Positions 42,886 through 52,454 of a stretch of 64,000 bases of DNA are shown one piece after another. Both the position numbers and the translations under genes were made by a program. This DNA comes from Modestobacter marinus. Its GTDB lineage: Bacteria; Actinomycetota; Actinomycetes; Mycobacteriales; Geodermatophilaceae. Where the stretch lies: assembly GCF_011758655.1 (NCBI RefSeq), contig NZ_JAAMPA010000003.1, forward strand, positions 124,001-188,000, given 5' to 3'. Position 1 is the stretch's first letter, and each line of letters starts with the position of its first letter. The notes beneath the pieces are model-generated. The model had not been told where the DNA came from and ran no database searches. It worked only from the letters and a program-made list of their open reading frames with translations.

Positions 42886-42931
42886 CGAGCACGATCATCC
42901 GGGGAACCCGGCCGATCGAGATGTGTTCGTG

Positions 42932-42950
42932 CCGTCACGTTCGGTGACGG
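42932..42950. promoter_or_regulatory. BldD-like dyad upstream of the c-di-GMP gene
   Basis: Arms CCGTCAC and GTGACGG around GTTCG, 47 bases upstream of the c-di-GMP gene start. The central 15-mer (42934-42948) differs at two positions from the one upstream of whiB2 (24193-24207). A further GTCAC half-site begins at 42951. Confidence 0.5.
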
Positions 42951-42951
42951 G

Positions 42952-43377
42952 TCACCTCTCTGGTCCCACCGCCCGCGATGTGTCACATGTGAGGTCCGGG
43001 AGCGGCGCGCGCGCCCGTCGTGCGGTGTCGGCGATCGACCGGTCCAGACCGCTCAGCCGGAGGAGCCGGTCGACGCAGCGGCTGCGCCCGGTGAGCCGCA
43101 GTTGCCGGCCCGAGTGCACGGCCAGCGCGTGCGCTGCGGCCAGGCTCCGGAGCCCGCCGGCGTCACACCAGGTCACCCCGCTCGTGTCGATCACCCAGCA
43201 GGCGTGGCCGGTGGTGGCCAGGGCTGCGAGTGCGTCGGTCACGTGGTGGGCCGAGTCGCGGTCCAGCTCGCCGCGCAGCACGACGGTGGCGTGCACCCGG
43301 TCGACGGAGACGGCGAGCCCCTCGAACGGGGCCGGCCCGGTGGTCGGGAGTGGGTCGGTGGTCAGCAGCAGCGACAT
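42952..43377 (-). CDS. STAS-domain protein (anti-sigma-factor-antagonist-like)
   Basis: 141 residues with a STAS fold (about 20-115). The usual phosphoacceptor in D-S-S/D-S-T-G-L is replaced: the sequence is T-S-G-V-T-W-C-D-A-G-G-L-R-S-L, with Ala where Ser/Thr is normally phosphorylated by an anti-sigma kinase. It may therefore act constitutively, bind a non-kinase partner or sense a ligand. ATG 43377. It lies upstream of the c-di-GMP gene in the same direction, 66 bases apart. Confidence 0.82.
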   Translation of the reverse strand: MSLLLTTDPLPTTGPAPFEGLAVSVDRVHATVVLRGELDRDSAHHVTDALAALATTGHACWVIDTSGVTWCDAGGLRSLAAAHALAVHSGRQLRLTGRSRCVDRLLRLSGLDRSIADTARRARAPLPDLTCDTSRAVGPER

Positions 43378-43488
43378 GGCCAGTCCCTATGGGGGCCCGG
43401 GGGTCGAGGTGCCGACCCGCACAGCCCCGCGAGCGGGCGATACGGCCGGAGGTTCGACCAGGCACCGACCGTACGCCCGCACCGCCGG

Positions 43489-43791
43489 TCACGCCGTCAC
43501 GGTGATCCCCGGTGAGAAGGCGACGTAGCCGGCGAAGTCGTGGCCGACGCGCTCGACCGCCGAGGGCTTGAGGTCGGGGTAGCTCCAGGCGCCGTCCTTG
43601 CGGGTGCCCTCCGGGGTGACCACGTCGAAGTACTGGGCCGGGCCCTTCCACGGGCAGGTGTAGGCCGTCGGGCTCTCGGTGAGCGCGCCGGGTGCGACGG
43701 CCGACGGCGGGAAGTACCAGTTGCCCTCGATGCGGACGAGCTCGGACTCGGGTGCCTCGGCGATGACGGTGCCCTCGACTGTCGCGCGCAT
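43489..43791 (-). CDS. DUF427 domain protein
   Basis: 100-residue DUF427 protein, a small beta-rich family of unknown role. The conserved features W-Y-F-P-P-S-A-V, T-A-Y-T-C-P-W-K-G-P-A-Q-Y-F-D-V and the C-terminal F-A-G-Y-V-A-F-S-P are all present. ATG 43791 is preceded by AAGGAG. Divergent from the luciferase-like oxidoreductase gene. The Cys-Pro-Trp-Lys-Gly loop is the best candidate for an active or binding site. Confidence 0.88.
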   Translation of the reverse strand: MRATVEGTVIAEAPESELVRIEGNWYFPPSAVAPGALTESPTAYTCPWKGPAQYFDVVTPEGTRKDGAWSYPDLKPSAVERVGHDFAGYVAFSPGITVTA

Positions 43792-43942
43792 GTGACTGCT
43801 CCTTGGTTGACTGTGGTGCTCGACACGTCCGGCAACGCCCATCCGCCGCCGTGTCATCCCACTGCGTCATCCCACCGGGCACCGGGAACACGCCCGGGTC
43901 CACCGGTGCTCGCAGACGTGCAGACGACGAGAGGTGAGTGCA

Positions 43943-44986
43943 GTGGACAAGCAGATCGGCTTCCTGTCCTTCGGGCACTGGCAGCCCATCCCGGGCTCCC
44001 AGGTGCGGACCGGGCGCGATGCCCTGGTGCAGAGCGTGGAGCTGGCGGTGGCCGCCGAGGAGCTGGGCCTCGACGGCGCCTACGTGCGGGTCCACCACTT
44101 CGCCCGGCAGCTGGCCTCGCCGTTCCCGCTGCTGACCGCGATGGCGATGCGGACCAGCCGGATCGAGCTGGGCACCGGCGTCATCGACATGCGCTACGAG
44201 AACCCGCTCTACATGGCCGAGGAGGCCGCGGCCGCCGACCTGCTCAGCGGTGAGCGGCTGCAGCTGGGCATCAGCCGCGGCTCACCGGAGACGGCGCTGC
44301 GCGGCTCGGAGGCGTTCGGCTACGTGCCGGCCGAGGGCGCCGACGACGCCGGGCTGGCCCGGCAGAAGACGGCGCTGTTCCTCGCCGCCGTCAGCGGTGA
44401 GACCGTCGTGGACGCCGACCCCCGGATGACCGGCGGCGCCTCCGCCCGGCTCGCCGTCCAGCCGCAGTCCCCGGGGCTGCGGCAGCGGATCTGGTGGGGG
44501 TCGGGCACCCGGCAGACCGCGGTCTGGACCGCGGAGAAGGGGATGAACCTGATGAGCTCGACGCTGCTGTCGGAGGACACCGGGGTGCCCTTCGACGAGC
44601 TGCAGGCCGAGCAGATCGCCCTGTACCGGGCATCGTGGGCCGACGCCGGCTGGGCACACGAGCCGCGGGTCTCGGTCAGCCGCAGCGTCCTGCCGATCAC
44701 CAGCGACCAGGACCGGCAGTACTTCGGCTCGGGTCAGGGCGGTGCGGACCAGGTCGGCATCCTGGAGGGGGTCCGGGCCCGGTTCGGCAAGAGCTACGTC
44801 GGCGAACCCGACCAGCTGGCCGAGGAACTGGCCAAGGACGCCGCCGTCCGGGACGCCGACACGCTCCTGATCACCGTGCCCAACATGCTCGGCGTCGAGT
44901 ACAACGCCCACCTGCTGGAGACGGTCACCCGGCACGTCGCACCGGCGATCGGCTGGGTGCCGCCGGCGGAGCGGGCCGCGGGCTGA
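43943..44986 (+). CDS. LLM-class (luciferase-like) flavin oxidoreductase
   Basis: 347-residue TIM-barrel oxidoreductase of the bacterial luciferase family. The strand-1 G-F-L-S-F-G-H-W, G-A-Y-V-R-V-H-H-F, I-E-L-G-T-G-V and G-I-S-R-G-S-P-E segments mark the (beta/alpha)8 flavin cleft. Members use FMN or F420; the choice cannot be read here, although fbiC is encoded nearby. GTG 43943 has GAGAGG eight bases upstream; GTG 43934 is an alternative. Convergent with the GAF-ANTAR gene, only 7 bases apart. Confidence 0.88.
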   Translation: MDKQIGFLSFGHWQPIPGSQVRTGRDALVQSVELAVAAEELGLDGAYVRVHHFARQLASPFPLLTAMAMRTSRIELGTGVIDMRYENPLYMAEEAAAADLLSGERLQLGISRGSPETALRGSEAFGYVPAEGADDAGLARQKTALFLAAVSGETVVDADPRMTGGASARLAVQPQSPGLRQRIWWGSGTRQTAVWTAEKGMNLMSSTLLSEDTGVPFDELQAEQIALYRASWADAGWAHEPRVSVSRSVLPITSDQDRQYFGSGQGGADQVGILEGVRARFGKSYVGEPDQLAEELAKDAAVRDADTLLITVPNMLGVEYNAHLLETVTRHVAPAIGWVPPAERAAG

Positions 44987-44993
44987 CCCGCGG

Positions 44994-45731
44994 TCAGTCG
45001 GTCGGCATCGCCCCGGTGCTGGTGAGCTCGTCGGCGATGTCGAACAGCTTGCGGTTGGTGTGCGACGACGCCCGGACCATCAGCTCGAACGCCTGAGGGG
45101 CGGTGAGCCGGTGCCGCTCCATCAGGATGCCCTTGGCCTGCCCGATCATGTCCCGCCGGTCCATCGCGCTGCGCAGGTTCGACTCCTGCCGGGCCGCGGA
45201 CAGCGCGATGGCGGCGTGCGAGGCGAAGATCTGGCCCACGGACTCCGACTCGGCGTCGAAGGAGCCCGGCAGCTCGGCGTAGAGGTTGAGCGCCCCGAGG
45301 TTGTCGCCCTCGGTGAACAGCTGGAAGCTCAGCATGCTGCCGGCCCCGCGCCGGTGGGCCTCGGTGGCGAAGCGGGGCCACCGGGTCTCCGCACCGAGGT
45401 CGGGGACCCGGACGGTCATCTCCTCGCGGAGGGCGTCCAGGCACGGTCCCTGGTCGAACTCCGACTGCAGGGCGTCGATGTCCCGGGCCAGCTGGCTGGT
45501 GGCGGCGTGCGGGTGGACGTGGCGGTGGATCACGAGGCTGACGCTGGCCATGTCGGTGCCGGGGACCGTGGCGACCGCCGCGGCCGTGATCGAGGACAGC
45601 GTGGCCTCGACGTCGCCGTGCTCCTGCTGCAGCGTCCGGGCGATCCGGCCCATCACCTGTCCGAGGTCCTCGGGTGTGTCGTCGTGCCGGCGGGGCTGGC
45701 CGGTCTCTGGAGCCCCTCGGTGCGTGGGCAT
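44994..45731 (-). CDS. GAF-ANTAR RNA-binding antiterminator
   Basis: 245 residues. An N-terminal GAF domain (about 35-175) senses a small molecule, and a C-terminal ANTAR domain (about 183-238; R-R-D-M-I-G-Q-A-K-G-I-L-M-E-R-H, then F-E-L-M-V-R-A-S-S-H-T-N-R-K-L) binds paired RNA hairpins to prevent termination. No kinase, response-regulator receiver or phosphoacceptor domain is present, so the GAF ligand probably controls it. ATG 45731 is six bases after TAGCGT. Targets would be leader hairpins elsewhere. Confidence 0.92.
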   Translation of the reverse strand: MPTHRGAPETGQPRRHDDTPEDLGQVMGRIARTLQQEHGDVEATLSSITAAAVATVPGTDMASVSLVIHRHVHPHAATSQLARDIDALQSEFDQGPCLDALREEMTVRVPDLGAETRWPRFATEAHRRGAGSMLSFQLFTEGDNLGALNLYAELPGSFDAESESVGQIFASHAAIALSAARQESNLRSAMDRRDMIGQAKGILMERHRLTAPQAFELMVRASSHTNRKLFDIADELTSTGAMPTD

Positions 45732-45737
45732 GCCTGC

Positions 45738-45743
45738 ACGCTA
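45738..45743 (-). promoter_or_regulatory. -10 box of leaderless GAF-ANTAR promoter
   Basis: TAGCGT, six bases, then ATG at 45731. Confidence 0.5.
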
Positions 45744-45830
45744 GCCCCCGGGTGAAGTCCCTCGGGGCCTTTCCAGAGCAGGATCGTCCTCAGCCTCGTC
45801 CCAGCGGCCGGGGACACGGGCGGGCCGGGC

Positions 45831-46253
45831 TCACTCCCCGTCCGACGGCTCCTCGCCGGTCAGCTCCTCGGGCACCGGGACGCCGGTGAGCTCGAGCAGG
45901 CGCCGCACGGTCTCCTCGACGAAGAGGTCCTCCGGGTCGTCGTCCTCGTCGTCCGGGGCGAGCAGCGCGGCGACGTCCTGCGGGTCGACCTCCCGCCCGG
46001 TCGCCCGGCGCGCCCAGGAGGCGAGCCCGCGGGCCTCCGCGTCGTTGTCGACCGGGGCGCTGGCCGTCGGGTCCTCGAAGTAGACGCGGGGCTGGAAGCC
46101 GAGGTAGCAGCGACCGCCGCCGTCCCCGGTCGGCCGGTAGTCGACGGTGGCGATGTCGCTGTCGTGGACGTCGACGACCAGGTACGGCTCGCGGGGGGCG
46201 TCCGGGCTGGTCCAGGCGCCGTCGCTGTAGGTGAACGTCCCGAAGAGCCCCAT
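45831..46253 (-). CDS. Acidic hypothetical protein
   Basis: 140 residues, strongly acidic. The N-terminal half is beta-rich (G-L-F-G-T-F-T-Y-S-D-G-A-W, V-D-V-H-D-S-D-I-A-T-V-D-Y) and ends in F-E-D-P. The C-terminal half has a helical stretch followed by D-D-E-D-D-D-P-E-D-L-F-V-E-E-T-V-R-R-L-L-E. No catalytic motif or membrane segment. ATG 46253; TAGCCT lies eight bases upstream. I do not recognise the family. Confidence 0.65.
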   Translation of the reverse strand: MGLFGTFTYSDGAWTSPDAPREPYLVVDVHDSDIATVDYRPTGDGGGRCYLGFQPRVYFEDPTASAPVDNDAEARGLASWARRATGREVDPQDVAALLAPDDEDDDPEDLFVEETVRRLLELTGVPVPEELTGEEPSDGE

Positions 46254-46531
46254 GGCCGGCCAGGCTATCGACTGCTGTGCCGACGGGCGGGGTGCGGACC
46301 GGCCCGGCCGGTGCGGTCAGGGGCTCGCCGGCGGCCGCCTCGCTCGCTCGCGGGCGCGCGCCGCCAGCAGCCGGCTGGTGAACGGTGAGAAGACTCTCCC
46401 GGCCTCCCCGAGCGTTCCTCGCGCCGACCCTGCAGGCTGTGACCGGCCTGTGACATCAGCCGCGGGACAGACGGGTCGGTCAGCCACCCGTCGGCGGGAT
46501 GTCCGAACCCCTCAACGCGCTTGGAGCCCTC

Positions 46532-47650
46532 GTGCGCCCGTTCCGCATCGTGCTGGCAGCGCTGGTCGCGCTGCTCGCCACCGCCACGCCGTCCGTTGCC
46601 GCCCCGACCGGCGGATCAGGCGGCCCGCTCACCGACCGCACGTTCCAGACCTTCACCGGCGCCGGGTACACCGCACAGCACCACCTGTACGCGGGCGGGA
46701 TCGACACGTCCCGACCGGTCGGGCTGCTCGTCTACGCCGACGGCACCGGCGAGTACGGCTTCGAGAACCCGTCGGCCGGCTACGCACTCGGTGGGGTCGA
46801 CGGGGTCGTCGCCGTGGCGAAGCGGAACAACATGGTCCTGCTGGTGCCCTCCAGCCCCAACCGCGCCTGCCAGTGCTGGGAGCGTGGCGACCCGACCGGG
46901 TACGCCGACCACCTGGCCGCGCTGATCGAGTCCGTCCACGGCCGGTACGACATCGACCGGGACCGCGTGTGGCTGAGCGGCTACAGCAGCGGTGCGCAGC
47001 TGACGACCCGGTTCCTGTTCCCCCGGCACCCGGAGCTCCTGACCGGCGGCGGGACCATCGTGATCGGCGGGGGCGGCGCACCTGCGGTCGCCGCGGACGC
47101 GTTCCCCGCGTCGCTCAGGGCCGACGTGCACATGCACTGGGACACCGGTGCGCTGGACACCGACACCAACGGGTCCGCTCCTGGTGGGCTGAACTCGCTG
47201 AGCGGTCCCTACGGGGCCGAGGTCGGTGAGGCCTGGTACGCCGACCGCGGGTTCCAGACGTCGCACGAGCACCCGGCCGGGGTCGGCCACGCCCGCAACG
47301 GTCAGTTCGGCACGATCATCGAGGGCGTCCTCGACCGGCACGCCACCCCGATCGCCGGGTTCGAGCCCGCGGCCGGCCCGCAGCCGTGGGAGCACACCGT
47401 CACCCCTACCCGCGTCGGCGTGACGGTGTCGGTGTCCGTCCCCTCGAACACGACCCGGACCACGCTGCGGGTCTCCGCGTCGCCCTTCGGCTCGCAGACC
47501 GGCTTCTACACCTACCGGACGACCAGCGGCGACGTCGTCCCGCTGTCCCTCACCCGCAGCCTCGCGCCGGACCGGACCTACCACTACCAACTGGAGACCG
47601 GGACGGACCGGACGGTGGTCGCCTCCGGCACCTTCCGGACGCTTCCCTGA
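46532..47650 (+). CDS. Secreted PHB-depolymerase-like esterase
   Basis: 372 residues from GTG 46532 (GGAG upstream); ATG 46499 would extend the N-terminus by 11 residues. The signal peptide (R-P-F-R-I, hydrophobic core, cut after S-V-A-A) directs export. G-Y-S-S-G at 150-154 gives the Ser152 nucleophile. The paired Cys in A-C-Q-C-W resemble substrate-binding cysteines of feruloyl esterase/PHB depolymerase-like enzymes, and H-P-A-G-V-G-H-A-R supplies a candidate catalytic His. The last 85 residues are a fibronectin-III-like or carbohydrate-binding beta domain. Probably acts on an extracellular polyester or ester-linked polysaccharide. Confidence 0.8.
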   Translation: MRPFRIVLAALVALLATATPSVAAPTGGSGGPLTDRTFQTFTGAGYTAQHHLYAGGIDTSRPVGLLVYADGTGEYGFENPSAGYALGGVDGVVAVAKRNNMVLLVPSSPNRACQCWERGDPTGYADHLAALIESVHGRYDIDRDRVWLSGYSSGAQLTTRFLFPRHPELLTGGGTIVIGGGGAPAVAADAFPASLRADVHMHWDTGALDTDTNGSAPGGLNSLSGPYGAEVGEAWYADRGFQTSHEHPAGVGHARNGQFGTIIEGVLDRHATPIAGFEPAAGPQPWEHTVTPTRVGVTVSVSVPSNTTRTTLRVSASPFGSQTGFYTYRTTSGDVVPLSLTRSLAPDRTYHYQLETGTDRTVVASGTFRTLP

Positions 47651-47829
47651 CCCGGGTGCCGAGACGCCCTGCGCACGCTGGCCGTCCGGCCCGGCCCGTG
47701 CCGATTCCCCGGGCCTCACCGCTTCCCTGACGACGGCGGTGACCCGGGGGTTGGCGCCGCGGGACGTCGGGCATGTCGGCCGTGCGTACACCCGACGTCG
47801 GCCCCGGCCGATCGACCACGAGGAGAACG

Positions 47830-48006
47830 ATGACCAGCACCTCCCTCCCCACCCGCCGGAACCGGTGGCGCTCCGCGGCCGCCGGTGTCGCCATCGCCGC
47901 CGCGTCGTTCACCATGACCGCCTGCGGCGACGACGAGGCTGCCGACGAGACCGGCATCCTCGAAGAGGGTGACCTCATGGAAGAGGACGAGGACCCGGAC
48001 GAGTAG
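47830..48006 (+). CDS. Small acidic lipoprotein
   Basis: 58-residue predicted lipoprotein. R-R-N-R-W-R-S precedes a hydrophobic core ending in the lipobox T-A-C-G with Cys32; the mature part is only 27 residues and very acidic (G-D-D-E-A-A-D-E, then E-E-D-E-D-P-D-E). ATG 47830 is preceded by GAGGAGAA. It is the only gene in the window that I find stopping with TAG. An acidic mature peptide could bind metal or interact with an envelope partner. Confidence 0.75.
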   Translation: MTSTSLPTRRNRWRSAAAGVAIAAASFTMTACGDDEAADETGILEEGDLMEEDEDPDE

Positions 48007-48199
48007 GACGCGTCCGGCAGGCCAGGTCGGCGGGGCGCGCGGTCAGCGCCCTGCTGCCTGCGGCTGCCGCACCTGACGTGAGCTGACGCCGGAGCGCGGG
48101 GCCGAGCTGCTGCCGGCCTCGATCGGCGCCCCGTGCCCCCGGCCGGACGGGGCCATCGGCGCAGCAGGCCGGCGGACCGCCCGGCGGTCCCCGGTCAGG

Positions 48200-48275
48200 T
48201 GGCGCGCCCGGCAGGGATCGAACCTGCGGCCAAGTGCTTAGAAGGCACCTGCTCTATCCGCTGAGCTACGGGCGC
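48200..48275 (-). tRNA. tRNA-Arg (anticodon UCU)
   Basis: Complete cloverleaf on the minus strand: acceptor GCGCCCG/CGGGCGC, a D arm with AGCGGATAGAGC, an anticodon loop CTTCTAA with anticodon TCT, and a T arm with GGTTCGATCCC. CCA is encoded at 48200-48202. It reads rare AGA codons. Confidence 0.95.
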
Positions 48276-48482
48276 TCGCCGCCAGATCATCGCATCGGTG
48301 CCGGCGATCGTGCCCGGACCGGGTGGTGTGCCGTAGCGCTGTGTCCCGACAGGACGGCGCCCGTCGTCCACAGCGCGCGTGCGCGTCCACAGTCGGCCGG
48401 GAGTCCTGTCCCGCCGGGTCCGCGCGCTGGACGGTGGTCCCAGCCCGGCAGGTCGCCGGGGGACAGCACCCTGAGGAGCACC

Positions 48483-49001
48483 GTGAACGAGACCGATCTC
48501 GTCGTCGTCGGCAACATCGTCAACTCCCCGCAGCGCACCCGGCTGCCCAGCGGGGACAGCGTCACCAACTTCCGGATGGCCTCCACCTCCCGTCGCTTCG
48601 ACCGGGAGACCCAGGCCTGGACCGACCACCGCACCTTCTTCGTCGACGTCGAGTGCTGGGGCGACCTCGGCGGCAACGTGTCGCACACCCTGAGCAAGGG
48701 CGACCCGGTGGTCGTCACGGGGGAGATCTACACGCACGAGTGGGAGAGCGACCAGGGGCGGCGCAGCCGGCCGCAGATTCGGGCCGCCCACGTCGGGCCG
48801 GACCTGACCCGGGGCGTCGCCGACTTCCGCCGGTCGGCCCGGACGCTCCCGCAGACCGAGCCGGCCGAGGAGCCGACGGACGCGCCGGCGGAGGACCCGT
48901 ACGCCGGCCGGTCCACGGATTACCAGGTGGGGGAGGAGGCGTTGCACGAGGCGGACTCCGAGCTCACCGATGCGCGCACCGCGGTGCCGGCGCTGACGTG
49001 A
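48483..49001 (+). CDS. ssb: Single-stranded DNA-binding protein (paralogue)
   Basis: 172 residues with an OB fold at about 1-115 (V-V-V-G-N-I-V-N-S-P-Q-R, F-F-V-D-V-E-C-W-G-D-L-G-G-N-V, V-V-V-T-G-E-I-Y-T-H-E-W). The C-terminus ends T-A-V-P-A-L-T, lacking the acidic D-D-x-P-F tip through which canonical SSB recruits repair proteins, so this is probably a second SSB, such as the DNA-uptake or sporulation-linked paralogue of actinobacteria. GTG 48483 is preceded by GAGGAG. Confidence 0.9.
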   Translation: MNETDLVVVGNIVNSPQRTRLPSGDSVTNFRMASTSRRFDRETQAWTDHRTFFVDVECWGDLGGNVSHTLSKGDPVVVTGEIYTHEWESDQGRRSRPQIRAAHVGPDLTRGVADFRRSARTLPQTEPAEEPTDAPAEDPYAGRSTDYQVGEEALHEADSELTDARTAVPALT

Positions 49002-49117
49002 GCCTCCCCGACTGGGAGGATCGGAGCTGAGAACGCCGGGGCGGGGCCGGGGACGCCGGCAACGGCTGCCCCGCCCCTGCCCCCGCTCGCGCACCTGACG
49101 GAAGGCTCCAACCCACA

Positions 49118-50788
<1,671 letters not shown>

Positions 50789-50795
50789 GGAAGGA

Positions 50796-50871
50796 CCCCT
50801 CCGCCCCCCACCGCTCGCACGCTCGCGGCGGGCCCCTGCGGAGGGGCCGGCGGGCCCTGCGGAGGGCCCGC
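50796..50871 (+). terminator. Tandem terminator hairpins after ettA
   Basis: CCCCTCCGC (50796-50804) pairs with GCGGAGGGG (50838-50846), with an inner CCGC/GCGG pairing. A second hairpin, GCGGGCCCT/AGGGCCCGC (50850-50871), follows immediately. The stop codon is directly followed by GGAAGG, as it is after the Roadblock gene at 55326. Confidence 0.7.
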
Positions 50872-50970
50872 GGAGTGTGACCGGGCACGGTGACGGCCGG
50901 CTGGAGCTGGGTGCTCCGGCCGGCCGTCGCCGTCTGCGGCCCCTCCGTCCGCCGGCCCGGGGGCCCGCCG

Positions 50971-51402
50971 TCAGGCGCTGAAGCCGGCCACGAAGCGGGC
51001 CTGGCCGCGGGTCTCCACCGCGTGCCTGCCGTAGTGGCCGCGCACGAAGGCGACCGCCCGGGCCGGGGGCAGCCCGTCCAGGACCGCCAGGCAGGCCAGC
51101 GCCGTCCCGGTGCGCCCGGTGCCCCCCGAGCAGGCGACCTCGACCCGCTCGGTGCCCGCGCGCTGCCACAGCTCGCGCAACGCCTCGTGCAGGTCGCCGG
51201 GCGCGGTGGGCAGCCGGAAGTCCGGCCAGCACACCCAGCGGGTGACCCACGGGACGGGGCACGGCGGGCGGCCCAGCAGGTACAGGCCGAAGGCCGGGGG
51301 CGGGCTCCCCTCCGGCAAGGGGCGCCGCAGGCCACGACCGCGGACGCGGCGTCCTGACGGCAGCACCAGCACGCCCGGCTCGGTCTCCGCCCACGGGTCC
51401 AT
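50971..51402 (-). CDS. Protein tyrosine phosphatase-like protein
   Basis: 143 residues ending in the CX5R phosphatase P-loop V-A-C-S-G-G-T-G-R-T-G-T (Cys91, Arg97), the signature of cysteine-dependent protein or phosphoinositide phosphatases. The upstream segment contains several Trp and Cys (W-V-C-W-P-D-F) typical of the DSP-like fold. ATG 51402 is six bases after TACGGT, so probably leaderless. Small DSP-like enzymes of this type are rare among housekeeping genes; substrate unknown. Confidence 0.8.
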   Translation of the reverse strand: MDPWAETEPGVLVLPSGRRVRGRGLRRPLPEGSPPPAFGLYLLGRPPCPVPWVTRWVCWPDFRLPTAPGDLHEALRELWQRAGTERVEVACSGGTGRTGTALACLAVLDGLPPARAVAFVRGHYGRHAVETRGQARFVAGFSA

Positions 51403-51408
51403 CACCGC

Positions 51409-51414
51409 ACCGTA
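51409..51414 (-). promoter_or_regulatory. -10 box of leaderless phosphatase promoter
   Basis: TACGGT, six bases, then ATG at 51402. The same hexamer and spacing precede the prolyl oligopeptidase gene. Confidence 0.5.
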
Positions 51415-51474
51415 GGCCCGCACGGCCCGACGGGGAACAGGGTCGGTGCGGACGTGCGCGGGCCATGAGGCAGG

Positions 51475-51900
51475 GTGACCGACGTGAGGCACACCGTCGC
51501 CGTCCCGATGCGCTGGTCGGACATGGACGCCTACCAGCACATCAACAACGTGGCCTTCCTCGGCTACTTCGAGATGGCTCGGGTGGACCTGTTCTTCGAC
51601 CAGCCCACCCACGACGAGAAGACCGGCCTGCGCCGGGGCATCGTGGTCGCGTCCCACGAGATCGCCTACAAGCGGCCGGTCCTCTATGACGCCGACCCGC
51701 TGCAGGTGCAGATCTGGGTCTCCGGCGTCCGGGCGGCCGCGTTCACCTGCCACTACGAGCTCTTCGACCACGGCCGGCTGGCCGTCACCGGCAGCACCCT
51801 GCTCGTGACGTTCGACTTCGCGCTGGACCGGCCGCGCCGGCTCACCCCGGAGGAGAAGACCTTCCTGAGCTGCTACCACGACGAGCCCGCCGGCGCCTGA
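51475..51900 (+). CDS. Acyl-CoA thioesterase (4HBT hot-dog fold)
   Basis: 141 residues of the 4-hydroxybenzoyl-CoA thioesterase/FcoT-like hot-dog family. R-W-S-D-M-D-A-Y-Q-H-I-N-N-V (about 13-26), with the conserved Asp and His-Asn, is the active-site loop, and G-R-L-A-V-T-G-S-T-L-L-V is the central strand. It hydrolyses acyl-CoA to free acid; substrate range unknown. GTG 51475 is chosen on family N-terminus length. Confidence 0.9.
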   Translation: MTDVRHTVAVPMRWSDMDAYQHINNVAFLGYFEMARVDLFFDQPTHDEKTGLRRGIVVASHEIAYKRPVLYDADPLQVQIWVSGVRAAAFTCHYELFDHGRLAVTGSTLLVTFDFALDRPRRLTPEEKTFLSCYHDEPAGA

Positions 51901-51920
51901 CCCCCGGGGTGGCGGGGAGG

Positions 51921-52454
51921 TCAGTCGGGGAGCGCGACGACGCGGTGCACCGGTCGGTCCGGGCCGACCGGCGCGCCCCGGTCGGCCGCCTCCTCCTCGG
52001 TGACCGCCCGGACGGGGTCGCCCTCGGCGATCTCCGCGCCGCCGAACACCGCGGCGTTGATGCCGCCGCGGTGCACCATCGCCTTGACCAGCCGTGACCC
52101 GGTCAGCCGCTCCAGGTGGGCGCACGGCGGGCAGCGCTTCATGCCGAACAGCAGCGCGTCACCCACGGCGAACCACCGGCCGACCAGCGACGGCAGGTGG
52201 ACCCCGGCGGTCACGAGGTTGCGGCGGGTGTCGCCGGGCGTGAGGGGCACGGCCACCTCGGCGGCGACCGCGGCGACGTCGTCCCGGTCGATGAGCGTCA
52301 GCTGCTTCTCCAGGTCCGGGTACTGCGCCCAGGTGCCACCGCCCAGGGCGTAGCGGTCGCCGTCCAGTCCCCGGCCGGCCAGCAGCCGGGCGGCGGCGAC
52401 CCGCTCCATCGGAGCCGCCGCGGTCGGGGTCCGCCAGATCTCCAGCAGGGTCAT
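51921..52454 (-). CDS. MOSC-domain protein
   Basis: 177 residues with a MOSC domain, the C-terminal sulfur-carrier domain of molybdenum cofactor sulfurases. G-L-D-G-D-R-Y is the N-terminal signature, R-R-N-L-V-T the second, and K-R-C-P-P-C-A-H-L-E holds the conserved Cys used for persulfide transfer. ATG 52454 overlaps the TGA of the biotin-transporter T component by 4 bases, so it shares the bioYMN transcript, a pairing without an obvious functional reason. Confidence 0.85.
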   Translation of the reverse strand: MTLLEIWRTPTAAAPMERVAAARLLAGRGLDGDRYALGGGTWAQYPDLEKQLTLIDRDDVAAVAAEVAVPLTPGDTRRNLVTAGVHLPSLVGRWFAVGDALLFGMKRCPPCAHLERLTGSRLVKAMVHRGGINAAVFGGAEIAEGDPVRAVTEEEAADRGAPVGPDRPVHRVVALPD

